DNA from: Arenibacter hampyeongensis
Lineage (GTDB): Bacteria; Bacteroidota; Bacteroidia; Flavobacteriales; Flavobacteriaceae
Assembly: GCF_002909255.1 (NCBI RefSeq)
Contig: NZ_PIOB01000006.1
Location: 1-64,000 of the forward strand
DNA: 64,000 nucleotides
Reading direction: 5' to 3'
Under the pieces are notes generated by a model. The model searched no databases. It saw nothing but the letters and a program-made list of their open reading frames with translations, and was not told the origin of the DNA. How positions within the stretch are numbered: position 1 is the stretch's first letter; each line of letters starts with the position of its first letter. The position numbers were made by a program, and so were the translations under genes. Positions 16,315-24,137 of this stretch are shown in pieces.

Positions 16315-17364
16315 TCATTTAAATTTTAGGTAGGTGTTAAAGAATGGAAGCATATCATTCATAAACCTTCCATCCTCAGTATAGATTTTATCCAAATGAG
16401 AACCATTATATTCTTCTGCAAAATGATTGATGCCAAATTCATCCAATTTTTCGCTAAAAGTTCTACTTGTCGGTGGGATATGAGTGAAAAAATCATCCCT
16501 TCCCCAATCCAATTTTATAGCTTTTAGACTTTTCAATTGAGCTACATAATCTTTAATCATCTCATTGGGTAAGTTTTTATTCCATAAGTTCATAACCTCT
16601 AAATTGACAACCAAACTATCTCCGTTATATGTAAAAGGTAAGTCAGCATAGAAAGGAGGGTTGTTCGCGTTTGGAGAAAAGGCACGCCCAATAGCTACCA
16701 CGGCATTGGCATTTAAATAATTAAAGCCGGTAATTAGTGTGTCACGTGTTTTAATCATTTGGGCTTGCCTATAAGCCATTCATTCTGCTCCATAATCTTT
16801 TTCCAAGGCTAGAACATAAGGCGATAAGGCATATACACTGGCAAAGACATCTGGAAAGAGCATTCCAAGTTTAATAGCCCCGTGTCCCCCCATTGAGTGA
16901 CCTGCTATTCCACGACTTTCTCTATTCGGAAGGGTCCTATACTTTTGATCTATATAGTTCACCAATTCTTTCGAGGTAAAATCGGACCAATTTCCAGTCA
17001 AAGAAGAATTGGTATAAAAGCTTCCCCTGTACAATGTGAATTGGTCACACATAACAAATAGTAAGGGCCTGATTTTCCCTTCGGCAATCGCTTTCGTCAG
17101 CATTTTATCAATTTTGTTTTCAGCGATAAGAGAACTATCTGATTGCGTGATTCCATGCAGATAATAAATGACGGGGTATTTATCAGTTGATGAATCATAA
17201 CCTGGAGGGATATAAACGCTAACCCTCCTTGTTGCTGCCTCGCCACCGATGTTTTCTAAAACAGCTGAATATAATTGATCGGAGACAAATTTTCCTTCCA
17301 TACTTTGTCCCCTAGCCAATAAGGTCATATGGATAACAAAAAATACTATTAAATATTTTTTCAT
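16315..17364 (-). pseudogene. Secreted esterase (esterase-D-like alpha/beta hydrolase) split by an in-frame TGA
   Basis: The frame starts at 17364 with a signal peptide (ending LLARGQ) and shows RRVSVYIPPGYD, PVIYYLHG and the nucleophile elbow GHSMGGHG. After KDYGAE it meets TGA at 16780-16782 and resumes at the very next codon, same frame, with MAYRQAQMIKTR, then DWGRDDFFTH (likely the acid residue) and NGSHLDKI (likely the catalytic His). So one point mutation, plausibly TGG to TGA, separates the Ser half from the Asp/His half of an esterase of about 349 residues. A translated first half alone could not be active. The ATG right after the TGA could allow re-initiation, but a split enzyme is less likely than decay. 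Confidence 0.88.
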
Positions 17365-17464
17365 AATATTCTGGTTTAGTAAATCAAGTTACAATGTGCT
17401 ACAACGGTTAGATAAGATGCGTTTCAATGCAATTTTTCTTTTGTTAGCCTTATAATCTTTATGG

Positions 17465-18223
17465 TCATGGTACTCCAAACAGCTTTGTAGCCAACTCTAT
17501 CCACCAGTTCGCTCCCCAGATAAAATGGGCAGAAACAATCCATACCACTAGCAGCCCTAACCCAATCAAATAGGCACGGTGAGGCAATCCTCGTGTATAG
17601 ACATCATAGACAATAGCTGGTGTGATAAGCACAAGCATGTATAAATGCCGGGCATCTATAGGAATTAGACCAAAGTCTGGAAGAACTTTCGAAACCATAA
17701 TTAAACGGCCTATTCCTGGGACCATTAAAACAGCAGTCGCAAGCATCATCATTCTCTTGTGAGTTTCACTGTCCTTGTGTCTTGATACAATTGCACAAAC
17801 ATAAAAAAATGGAAAGAACAGGTAGCTTACTCCATGAATGAGCAGCAACCCGGAATAATCAATAAGAAATTCTTTAGTGTTACTATTTGATAATTCCAAG
17901 CCTCCATTAATGTTGGTAATATCAATTCCAAACATTGATATTAGTATAGATGCGGCCAAAACCATAGAGGCAATACCTAGTTTCTTATGAAGAGCATAGT
18001 TTTTGGATTTAATCAGTATGGACTGTATGCAAAGCAACAGTAGCCATAAAATCATTGAAGCAGCATGAATATGAAGAATCAACGGAGGTATCGGGACTTG
18101 ACCTGTTTTTATATTGGTTATCAGATTTATTGAGGTCGGAGTAAATGCGGCTATGCTTGTTATCAAGAAAATGAAGGCTGTAAGAATATAAATACTACCA
18201 AAGGGGCTTAAAGGAATTTTCAT
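17465..18223 (-). CDS. Seven-helix membrane protein, function unknown
   Basis: A 252-residue polytopic inner-membrane protein. I count seven hydrophobic segments (about 8-28, 45-68, 80-100, 122-145, 155-178, 190-208, 217-240). Histidines lie in or next to membrane segments: LHIHAAS in the second, ALHKKLG before the third, LLLIHGVSYLF in the fourth and ETHKRMM before the fifth, and HRAYL before the seventh. This resembles the haem- or quinone-associated small membrane families such as cytochrome-b561-like or DUF2306 proteins, but the match is not exact enough to name. Monocistronic; the upstream spacer carries dispersed repeats. Confidence 0.75.
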   Translation of the reverse strand: MKIPLSPFGSIYILTAFIFLITSIAAFTPTSINLITNIKTGQVPIPPLILHIHAASMILWLLLLCIQSILIKSKNYALHKKLGIASMVLAASILISMFGIDITNINGGLELSNSNTKEFLIDYSGLLLIHGVSYLFFPFFYVCAIVSRHKDSETHKRMMMLATAVLMVPGIGRLIMVSKVLPDFGLIPIDARHLYMLVLITPAIVYDVYTRGLPHRAYLIGLGLLVVWIVSAHFIWGANWWIELATKLFGVP

Positions 18224-18381
18224 TATTGATATTTAGAATATTTAGATTCATGTTATTGTCATCAAACAATTCACCGGTGGTCCTTTTTATAATTACCTTA
18301 GCCTTCTTTCAAATAAAGCTTGTCTGAGGTGGAATTTATCCATATGTGACAACTTTATTCATATGTTCTTATATTAATTAC

Positions 18382-18600
18382 GGCTAACAATTCGATATAG
18401 GTATTAACTATATATACCCATTTTAAAACTACAATCCCACTAGACCGTTCCTAAGTACCCATTGCTGTCCTGTTAATCCAATAAAATTTTGCTGCAAAGA
18501 GGGGGGAGTACTACAACCAAGTGATTGTTACTATACTTCTAAGATAACAAATATTGGTATTGGTATTTGCTTAATCGATAAAATAATGCTTTGTTTGCTG
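18382..18600. repeat. Spacer repeat plus GGGGGGAGTACTAC repeat, copy C
   Basis: 18382-18420 (GGCTAACAATTCGATATAGG followed by ACTATATATA) resembles 4576-4610. 18475-18600 then carries TTAATCCAATAAAATTTTGC, GAGGGGGGAGTACTACAACC, CTTCTAAGATAACAAATATT and TTGCTTAATCGAT. This is the best preserved copy together with that at 39795. The arrangement spacer repeat then GGGGGGAGTACTAC repeat is the same as at 4576-4785, so the two may form one composite unit of about 210 bases. Confidence 0.65.
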
Positions 18601-18754
18601 TATGGTAACTTTTCATTGACTATCAATTGGTTGTTAATTACCGTTGTTTTGGAATCTGACAATTCAATGCGATTATTAAAAAAGTATAGCCAAGTCATTT
18701 TCATTATACATCATAAATTTGGATACTTTCACCCTAATAGCGAACCAAAAACCC

Positions 18755-20185
18755 ATGAAAACAAACAATTGTATTACTTCAGCATTCATTGGTATTTTTT
18801 TATTTTTAGGAATACTATCTGGAAATGCTCTGCTGGCCCAAGACAACGACACTACAAAATTGCCAGAGTTTACTGTAGATGTATCCAAAACCATGGGCGG
18901 TTTCAAGCCATTGAACGGGGTTAACGGCGGTCCGAGAGTTAGATTGGGAAATGCATTTGACAATAGTGAATATTTCAAAACCTTCGGCCCTCCACAGGTA
19001 CGCCTTCACGATACAAGATATTCCGATGAAGAAACGGTTGATATCCACACCATCTTTCCAAACTTTGACGCCGATGAAAATGACCCGGCAAACTATCATT
19101 TTCAAACGACGGACATTTATATAAAGTCGATCTTGGATCTGGGCGCAAAAGTAATATTTAGGTTGGGAGAAAGTATTGAGCATGGGGAACCCAAATTTTA
19201 CATCCATCCTCCGGCAGATTTTGAAAAATGGGCGCGCATTTGTTCCCGGATAGTGCAGCATTATAATATGGGCTGGGCCGAAGGTTTTAATTGGGATATT
19301 CAATATTGGGAAGTTTGGAATGAGCCGGACATCGCAGATTGCTGGTCAGGAACTCAAGAACAGTATCTTCAATTATATGAAATAACGGCCAAGACCCTAA
19401 AAAAACTCGATGCCAACCTAAAAGTTGGAGGACCTACAATCGCCTTTAACATGGACAGTGAACTTGGCGAGGCTTTCCTTAAACATTGCAAAAAAACCAA
19501 TTCCCCTTTAGACTTTGTTTCCTATCATATCTATAGTAAAAGTACGGACGACTTCATGAAAAGAATTGAAATATCCAACGCTATCATAAGGAAACATGGA
19601 TTTAAGGATACCGAAATCAGTCTGTCCGAATGGAATTACATACCATACTGGCCCGATGGCAAAAACAGGGCGGAATCACGGGATGTATTTGCCCAAACCA
19701 CTGGCGCCCCTGGCTCAGCCTTTACCGTCGCAGTTTTATCCTATATGCAGGATACAGAATTGGATATGGCACAATACTATTCCGCTTTTGGGACCATTTT
19801 TCGTATTGGGCTTTTTGATGAAACAGGAATACCCAAAAAAGCAATTCATGCGTTGGAGGCCTATCATAAAATGGTACAATTGGGCACACGGGTTTTTACT
19901 TCAGGAAATAAACAGGAAACGGGTGTTTCTATTATTGCATCTACCGATTTGGGTGAAGGAAAAACGGCAGTTTTAATAAGCAATTTTGAAGATGATGCTT
20001 CGCGCTACAAACTTCGGATCAAGAATGTTCCCTTTAAAAACGAATTAAAGTGTAGCGAATATGTATTGGACGATAATCACAATTTGGACCTGAATCGCGA
20101 ACAAATATTGAGCAGCAAAGATTTCAGCCTCATGGTGGACCTGCCCAAATCAACGGTTAGATTACTTCTTTTTGAAGCTATGTAG
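18755..20185 (+). CDS. Glycoside hydrolase family 39-like secreted enzyme
   Basis: Read from the ATG at 18755, which gives a normal signal peptide (about 1-29, ending ALLAQ); 476 residues. QYWEVWNEPDIADCW near residue 185-200 holds the acid/base Glu of a clan GH-A (beta/alpha)8 barrel, and EISLSEWNYIP near 288-298 holds the nucleophile Glu. PQVRLHDTRYSDEE and VIFRLGESIEHG fit the GH39 family (beta-xylosidase, alpha-L-iduronidase and relatives). The C-terminal 110 residues form the expected small beta domain (KTAVLISNFEDDASRYKLRI). Monocistronic, behind a composite repeat. Candidate substrates are xylose- or uronate-containing algal or plant glycans. Confidence 0.9.
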   Translation: MKTNNCITSAFIGIFLFLGILSGNALLAQDNDTTKLPEFTVDVSKTMGGFKPLNGVNGGPRVRLGNAFDNSEYFKTFGPPQVRLHDTRYSDEETVDIHTIFPNFDADENDPANYHFQTTDIYIKSILDLGAKVIFRLGESIEHGEPKFYIHPPADFEKWARICSRIVQHYNMGWAEGFNWDIQYWEVWNEPDIADCWSGTQEQYLQLYEITAKTLKKLDANLKVGGPTIAFNMDSELGEAFLKHCKKTNSPLDFVSYHIYSKSTDDFMKRIEISNAIIRKHGFKDTEISLSEWNYIPYWPDGKNRAESRDVFAQTTGAPGSAFTVAVLSYMQDTELDMAQYYSAFGTIFRIGLFDETGIPKKAIHALEAYHKMVQLGTRVFTSGNKQETGVSIIASTDLGEGKTAVLISNFEDDASRYKLRIKNVPFKNELKCSEYVLDDNHNLDLNREQILSSKDFSLMVDLPKSTVRLLLFEAM

Positions 20186-20404
20186 GAGTATTTAAAATAC
20201 AATAAAACTAAAATGGAACGATTGCTTTACTCACTAAGTGAGATTTGAATACTCCGACGCTTGCCCGTCCGTTCTGTTCAGGCGGGCGTCGAAACGTTAT
20301 TGTTGGTTTCCTTCCGATGCCGCATGGGCCTGCCTTTGTCGGTAGACAGGCTTGCTTTGAGGTAATTGACCTAACCGTTGACATATTTATAATAAACACC
20401 ACAG

Positions 20405-21559
20405 ATGATGGGTAAAATAGGATATCGTATAAAAAATGGACCAGAATGGTTAAATCTTAAATTAGTCGCGCTCTCATGTTTAATTCTGATTTCAGCCTGT
20501 AGGGAAAAGGAGGAACCATATGATGGCAATCAGGGGGAACGGCCCAATAAGGAGAAAAACAGCCAAATCCAAAATACAACTACTAGACACTCCCGGACTT
20601 TCAATGTGTTGGATTTTGGGGCAGTGGGCGATGATAATACGGATAATACTGTGGCATTTTCGGCTTGCCTAAAGGCTGTAGTTGAGGCAGGAGGTGGACG
20701 TATGTACTTGCCGGACGGGGTATATCGCGGTAGAATCCTAATTCCAGCTGTTTCACAACCTATACCGAGCTGGATTACGATTGTAATTGAAGGTGAAAGC
20801 GAGCCTACACCTGTGTTTGGAACCATTGGGGCCTTCCCATTGCTTAATAATGGCACCGTCGTAAAAAGTCTCGCTCCCACGGGAGCTGCCGTCATCACTG
20901 CCAACAGCTCGTCCAATTCCCTATATGAAAAATTTTCAGGGGTCAATGTGATCATCAAAAATTTAGATGTTAGGACCTATGATAATCCAGGCATCGGTGG
21001 AATCGATTTACAATACGCCCTTCAATGCAAGATAGAGAATGTGTTTATTAATACTGGCGTGTACAGTGTGCAGGCTTCCAAGCCAAGCCATATGACAAAT
21101 GGCCTAATTACACCTGCGTGTAATAATGCTGCCTTAACCATACTGAGAAACGTGGTGGTGACCGGATACCACACTGGTATTTTGGTGAATGAACATACAG
21201 ACGGAGACAATATTAACCTGGCCGCTAACACCAATGGATTGGAATTCGTCTTCGCCCATCATGCCTCCAGATTTGGCCGAGTAGGGGCACAACGTTGTAC
21301 CAATGCGGTTACGGTGACGGGAAAGCACGGCTTTTCAATAGAACAACTGGATATGGAGATAGCAGGGAAGGACCAGACCAACAGCCAGAACCAATGGCAG
21401 GCAACAGAATTTAACATCAACGACCCTAAAAATCTTGGCACAGCCAATATCAACTATTGGGTTGTTGAGGGAAATGTGGGTGCAACCGAAAAATTTACAC
21501 GTAAGGGTGGAGCTTCCATCCAGGCTCGGCGTATTGGTTCGGCCCTAACAACCCATTGA
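20405..21559 (+). CDS. Pectate-lyase-superfamily (right-handed beta-helix) lipoprotein
   Basis: A 384-residue lipoprotein (lipobox LISAC, Cys near 33). FNVLDFGAVGDDNTDNTVAF then AVVEAGGGRMYLPDGVYRG is the canonical start of the pectate-lyase-3 superfamily, shared by polysaccharide lyases and GH28-like enzymes. The remainder shows beta-helix coils (VIIKNLDVRTYDNPGIGGID, IENVFINTGVY, LTILRNVVVTGYHTGI). No catalytic triad can be assigned from inspection, so lyase or hydrolase activity is open. Two starts (20405, 20408) are possible. The 218-base gap from the GH39 gene contains CCTGCC/GGCAGG-type palindromes. Confidence 0.85.
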   Translation: MMGKIGYRIKNGPEWLNLKLVALSCLILISACREKEEPYDGNQGERPNKEKNSQIQNTTTRHSRTFNVLDFGAVGDDNTDNTVAFSACLKAVVEAGGGRMYLPDGVYRGRILIPAVSQPIPSWITIVIEGESEPTPVFGTIGAFPLLNNGTVVKSLAPTGAAVITANSSSNSLYEKFSGVNVIIKNLDVRTYDNPGIGGIDLQYALQCKIENVFINTGVYSVQASKPSHMTNGLITPACNNAALTILRNVVVTGYHTGILVNEHTDGDNINLAANTNGLEFVFAHHASRFGRVGAQRCTNAVTVTGKHGFSIEQLDMEIAGKDQTNSQNQWQATEFNINDPKNLGTANINYWVVEGNVGATEKFTRKGGASIQARRIGSALTTH

Positions 21560-22064
21560 CCGAAGTGTACAAAAGGGAAGAGAGTCAGTGTACATTGCGA
21601 GCAAGTATAGCCTTTTAAAAATCGAGATACAGTTTAAGCTTCCGTTTATATGGACAGGCAGATAGGGGGGAAGGGGTGCACGCTTGTACTTTAGTTTGAT
21701 TTGGGTTTGGCTGCGATAAGTCTACTAGACAGGCTCATACAGATGGTTATCGGGAGCCACCTCATTTTAAGGATATAAGGGTCCAATACCTCTCGACTGC
21801 GCTCGAGGAGACAGAAATCTTAATTTTAATTAATAATCTATCTATTTGAGTTCTATCAGTTTCTAATGGTTAAAGAGTAGTTTATTGTAAGGTTGTCCGG
21901 TCGAGCACAGTCGAGACCTCAATTAATGATAAAAGTGTCCAACATTTCGACTCCGCGGGTCTGCCGTAAAGGCAGGTCTGTCTGCCGACAAGGCAGGCCT
22001 ACCTCCCGGTAGGCAGGCTCAGGAACCGGCCTATTTTTATTGTTGTTCGCCTATCGTTGTTTTT
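21560..22064. repeat. Cluster of short palindromic repeats; no gene
   Basis: Three members of one short palindrome type occur: CTCGACTGCGCTCGAG near 21787, GTCGAGCACAGTCGAG near 21899 and TTCGACTCCGCGGG near 21948, related to GAGCGGAGTCGAAGG near 655. From 21958 to 22022 there is a nest of GGCAGG/CCTGCC units (CTGCCGTAAAGGCAGG, CTGCCGACAAGGCAGG, CCTACCTCCCGGTAGGCAGG). The last 50 bases before 22064 look like the left end of an attC-like spacer (ACAACGATAGGCGAACAAC on the minus strand). Confidence 0.6.
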
Positions 22065-22412
22065 CTACTTTCCTGGAATGCAATAAGATGTTATGTTTTG
22101 GATTTTATTATTGCCATTAAATTCATATACGTCACAAGCAGAAACAAATGATACACGTTGACCGTCCCTTAAAAATTCTGCTGTTCCACTAATTACAACT
22201 TTATTTTCGTCAGTAATGATGTTTAATGTTTTGAAGGCAGTAGTTACCGATTTAAAGTACTTACCAACTTGTTCGCAGTTGTCTATAATTGCTTGTTTTC
22301 CTGTAAAGGTATTTTCCTCCACAACTGTCCATACAGCGTTGTCAGCAATGAAGTCATATGTTTTTACAAATTCTCCGTTTGAAAATGATTTTGCTATTTC
22401 TACCTTAGTCAT
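22065..22412 (-). CDS. SnoaL/NTF2-like fold protein
   Basis: A 115-residue protein with the cone-shaped NTF2 fold pattern: VEIAKSFSNGEFVKTYDFIA helix pair, DNAVWTVVEENTFTGKQAII, then four strands (VVISGTAEFLRDG, RVSFVSACDVYEFNGNN, IQNITSYCI). Such proteins may be isomerases, cyclases or ligand binders. It is the last gene of a four-gene minus-strand operon starting with an ArsR regulator, 38 bases after the VOC gene. Two more NTF2-like genes lie at 27893 and 39301. Confidence 0.85.
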   Translation of the reverse strand: MTKVEIAKSFSNGEFVKTYDFIADNAVWTVVEENTFTGKQAIIDNCEQVGKYFKSVTTAFKTLNIITDENKVVISGTAEFLRDGQRVSFVSACDVYEFNGNNKIQNITSYCIPGK

Positions 22413-22450
22413 TTTGTCAATGGTTGCAGTATTATTAATTAATATTGTCC

Positions 22451-22876
22451 TTAAGCATTTTCAAGAGCTTTTATATCAAACTTTTTCATTTCCATAAATA
22501 CTTCCATAACCTTTTGTGCCCTATTTGGGTCGCTCAAAAGCTTTGGAAGAACTGTAGGTACAATTTGCCAAGATATACCAAACTTGTCTTTTAGCCAACC
22601 ACATTTGCCTTCTTGCCCACCATCAGCGATTAAAGTGCTCCAATAGTAGTCAATTTCTTCTTGTGTTTCACTGTCTACTACAAAAGAAACAGCTTCGTTG
22701 AACGTAAAGTTTGGCCCACCATTAAGTCCCATAAACTTTTTGCCGTCCAATTCAAACGTAACGACCATTTGATTGTCTGAGGTTATTTTTGAGTTCTTGA
22801 AAATTGAGCAGTAGAACTTTGCTGCTTCTTGGGCTTGACCATCAAACCACAGGCAAGGATAAATTTTGCTAGACAT
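22451..22876 (-). CDS. VOC-superfamily (PhnB-like) protein
   Basis: A 141-residue protein: KIYPCLWFDGQAQEAAKFYC, MVVTFELDGKKFMGLNGGP, AVSFVVDSETQEEIDYYWST, GQEGKCGWLKDKFGISWQIV and the closing LLSDPNRAQKVMEVFMEMKK are the standard PhnB/3-demethylubiquinone-methyltransferase-like VOC landmarks. The biochemical role of the family is unsettled; several members are linked to antibiotic or toxicant resistance. It is co-transcribed with an ArsR regulator and an AHSA1 protein, an arrangement common in Bacteroidota. Confidence 0.92.
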   Translation of the reverse strand: MSSKIYPCLWFDGQAQEAAKFYCSIFKNSKITSDNQMVVTFELDGKKFMGLNGGPNFTFNEAVSFVVDSETQEEIDYYWSTLIADGGQEGKCGWLKDKFGISWQIVPTVLPKLLSDPNRAQKVMEVFMEMKKFDIKALENA

Positions 22877-22877
22877 T

Positions 22878-23384
22878 TTAATTGTTTTTTAAGGAATTTA
22901 AAAGATTATCTAGGTCGTTAAGTGTCATCGTGAAACCTTCTTTGAAACCCATTTGAATTATTTGTTCCAAGTCTGAAAGGGAATTATGATGTATCTCAAT
23001 GCTTACTTTGGTCAATTCTTTGGTTTCATCAAAGTTCAAGCTCCATTTGGAACTTGGAAATGTGGTGTTAATGTTTGCATTTTCGTCAGCAAAGGCATCT
23101 ACGAATTTGAAATTAGTTTTTGGCGAAATGTAAGTATAGTCTTGGATAGACCAATGTTCTTGTCCTTCTGGACTAACCATTGCATAAAACCTGCGGCCGC
23201 CTTCCTTAAACTCCATTGACTTTGTTCGTGATTGCCAAGGTTTTGGCGCCCACCATTGGTCAAGGATTTCTTGTTTAGTGAATGCGTCCCAAACCAAGGT
23301 TAGTTCAGCATCAAATTCTCTGTTTACAAATACCGTATTTGTGGTTTTGTCAACGGTAAAGTCAAATAACAAATTGTTTTTCAT
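22878..23384 (-). CDS. SRPBCC (AHSA1-like) protein
   Basis: A 168-residue START/Bet-v1-like protein. [39 protein letters not shown] and the long C-terminal helix [20 protein letters not shown] are typical of the AHSA1 group. Its start overlaps the stop of the ArsR gene (ATGA, 23381-23384), so the two are translationally coupled, and the VOC gene follows after one base. ArsR-AHSA1 pairs are widespread; the AHSA1 partner is thought to bind hydrophobic ligands, but the ligand is unknown. Confidence 0.92.
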   Translation of the reverse strand: MKNNLLFDFTVDKTTNTVFVNREFDAELTLVWDAFTKQEILDQWWAPKPWQSRTKSMEFKEGGRRFYAMVSPEGQEHWSIQDYTYISPKTNFKFVDAFADENANINTTFPSSKWSLNFDETKELTKVSIEIHHNSLSDLEQIIQMGFKEGFTMTLNDLDNLLNSLKNN

Positions 23385-23707
23385 TTTTTTTGTTTTTTAA
23401 TAGTTGATAAAACATTGTCCAATTGATTGAATTTGGTTTCCCAAATCTTTTTGAATTGTTCCAACCATTTGTCAATTTCTTTCATTTTTTCTATTCTAAT
23501 TTGATAGAAAATTTCTCGTCCTTGTTGATTTGATTTTATGAGTTCGCACTCATTTAAAATTTGAATGTGTTTGGAGATCGTAGGTCTGGCAGTATCAAAA
23601 TTAGCAGCAATCTCCCCAGCTGTCATAGTTTGAGTGGAAAGCAATACCAGTATGGCACGTCTTGTTGGGTCTGCTATTGCTTGAAAAATATCACGTCTCA
23701 ATTTCAT
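23381..23707 (-). CDS. ArsR-family winged-helix regulator
   Basis: A 108-residue regulator beginning [20 protein letters not shown], the signature of the SdpR-like ArsR subgroup. The winged helix continues with [20 protein letters not shown] and [16 protein letters not shown] (recognition helix) and [12 protein letters not shown] (wing). No metal-binding CxC is present, so it probably senses something other than a metal. First gene of the ArsR-AHSA1-VOC-NTF2 operon. A well-formed Bacteroidota promoter flanked by two direct repeats lies immediately upstream, so autoregulation is likely. Confidence 0.93.
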   Translation of the reverse strand: MKLRRDIFQAIADPTRRAILVLLSTQTMTAGEIAANFDTARPTISKHIQILNECELIKSNQQGREIFYQIRIEKMKEIDKWLEQFKKIWETKFNQLDNVLSTIKKQKK

Positions 23708-23710
23708 TAC

Positions 23711-23757
23711 GAAGCTATTTGACTACAAATATATATGAAGTCATTTAACTACGCAAA
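23711..23757 (-). promoter_or_regulatory. Promoter and candidate operator of the ArsR operon
   Basis: On the minus strand, TTTG (23757-23754) and TATATTTG (23733-23726) are 20 bases apart, matching the Bacteroidota sigma-A promoter TTTG-N19-TAnnTTTG. Two 16-base direct repeats, GAAGCTATTTGACTAC (23711-23726) and GAAGTCATTTAACTAC (23737-23752) on the plus strand, overlap the spacer and the downstream edge; CTATTTG/CAAATAG also forms an inverted pair around the promoter. The position favours repression by the ArsR product. Confidence 0.7.
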
Positions 23758-23855
23758 TAGTTTTAGAAAATTTTTAAAAATTTTTGAAGGAGATGTGCCA
23801 ATGTTTTGGCGTCGTTCATTGACCACTAAAATGCTGTATAGCATGGTGCTCCCTT

Positions 23856-23986
23856 CTACTGCTGGCTCTTTGAAACTCAGGTACACCATTCCTTAGTTTC
23901 GGCCCTGATCGGTTTTATTCATCGGCTGGTCTATTGATTTTTAATGGTATTCATGAATGCTACGCATTTGGGCGATGCAAAAAATG
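23856..23986 (-). repeat. Dispersed repeat (copy 2, inverted relative to 47-150)
   Basis: CTGCTGGCTC, CAGGTACACC, CGGCCCTGATCGGTTTTATT and TTTGGGCGATGCAAAAAATG occur in the same order as on the minus strand of 47-150. No gene lies between 23708 and 24137 apart from the ArsR promoter; a CCCCGGTAGGCTGG-type palindrome follows near 24030. Confidence 0.5.
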
Positions 23987-24137
23987 TACAACTACCCGGT
24001 TGAACAGTATGTATAACTTAAGGCCTATCCCCGGTAGGCTGGTATTTCTGCCATAACAGTTGCAGCCTTTGTCAGTTTTTTTTTATGTACATTTATGTAT
24101 CGTTTGTACATTATTTTGAATTATTGATGTTCTAAAT

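Noticed and set aside
5612-16782. Selenocysteine or TGA recoding to explain the two in-frame TGA codons
   Set aside because: No SECIS-like element or selenoprotein family is evident. Genes in the same window end normally at TGA (for example the amidohydrolase) and use TGG for Trp, so recent nonsense mutations are simpler.
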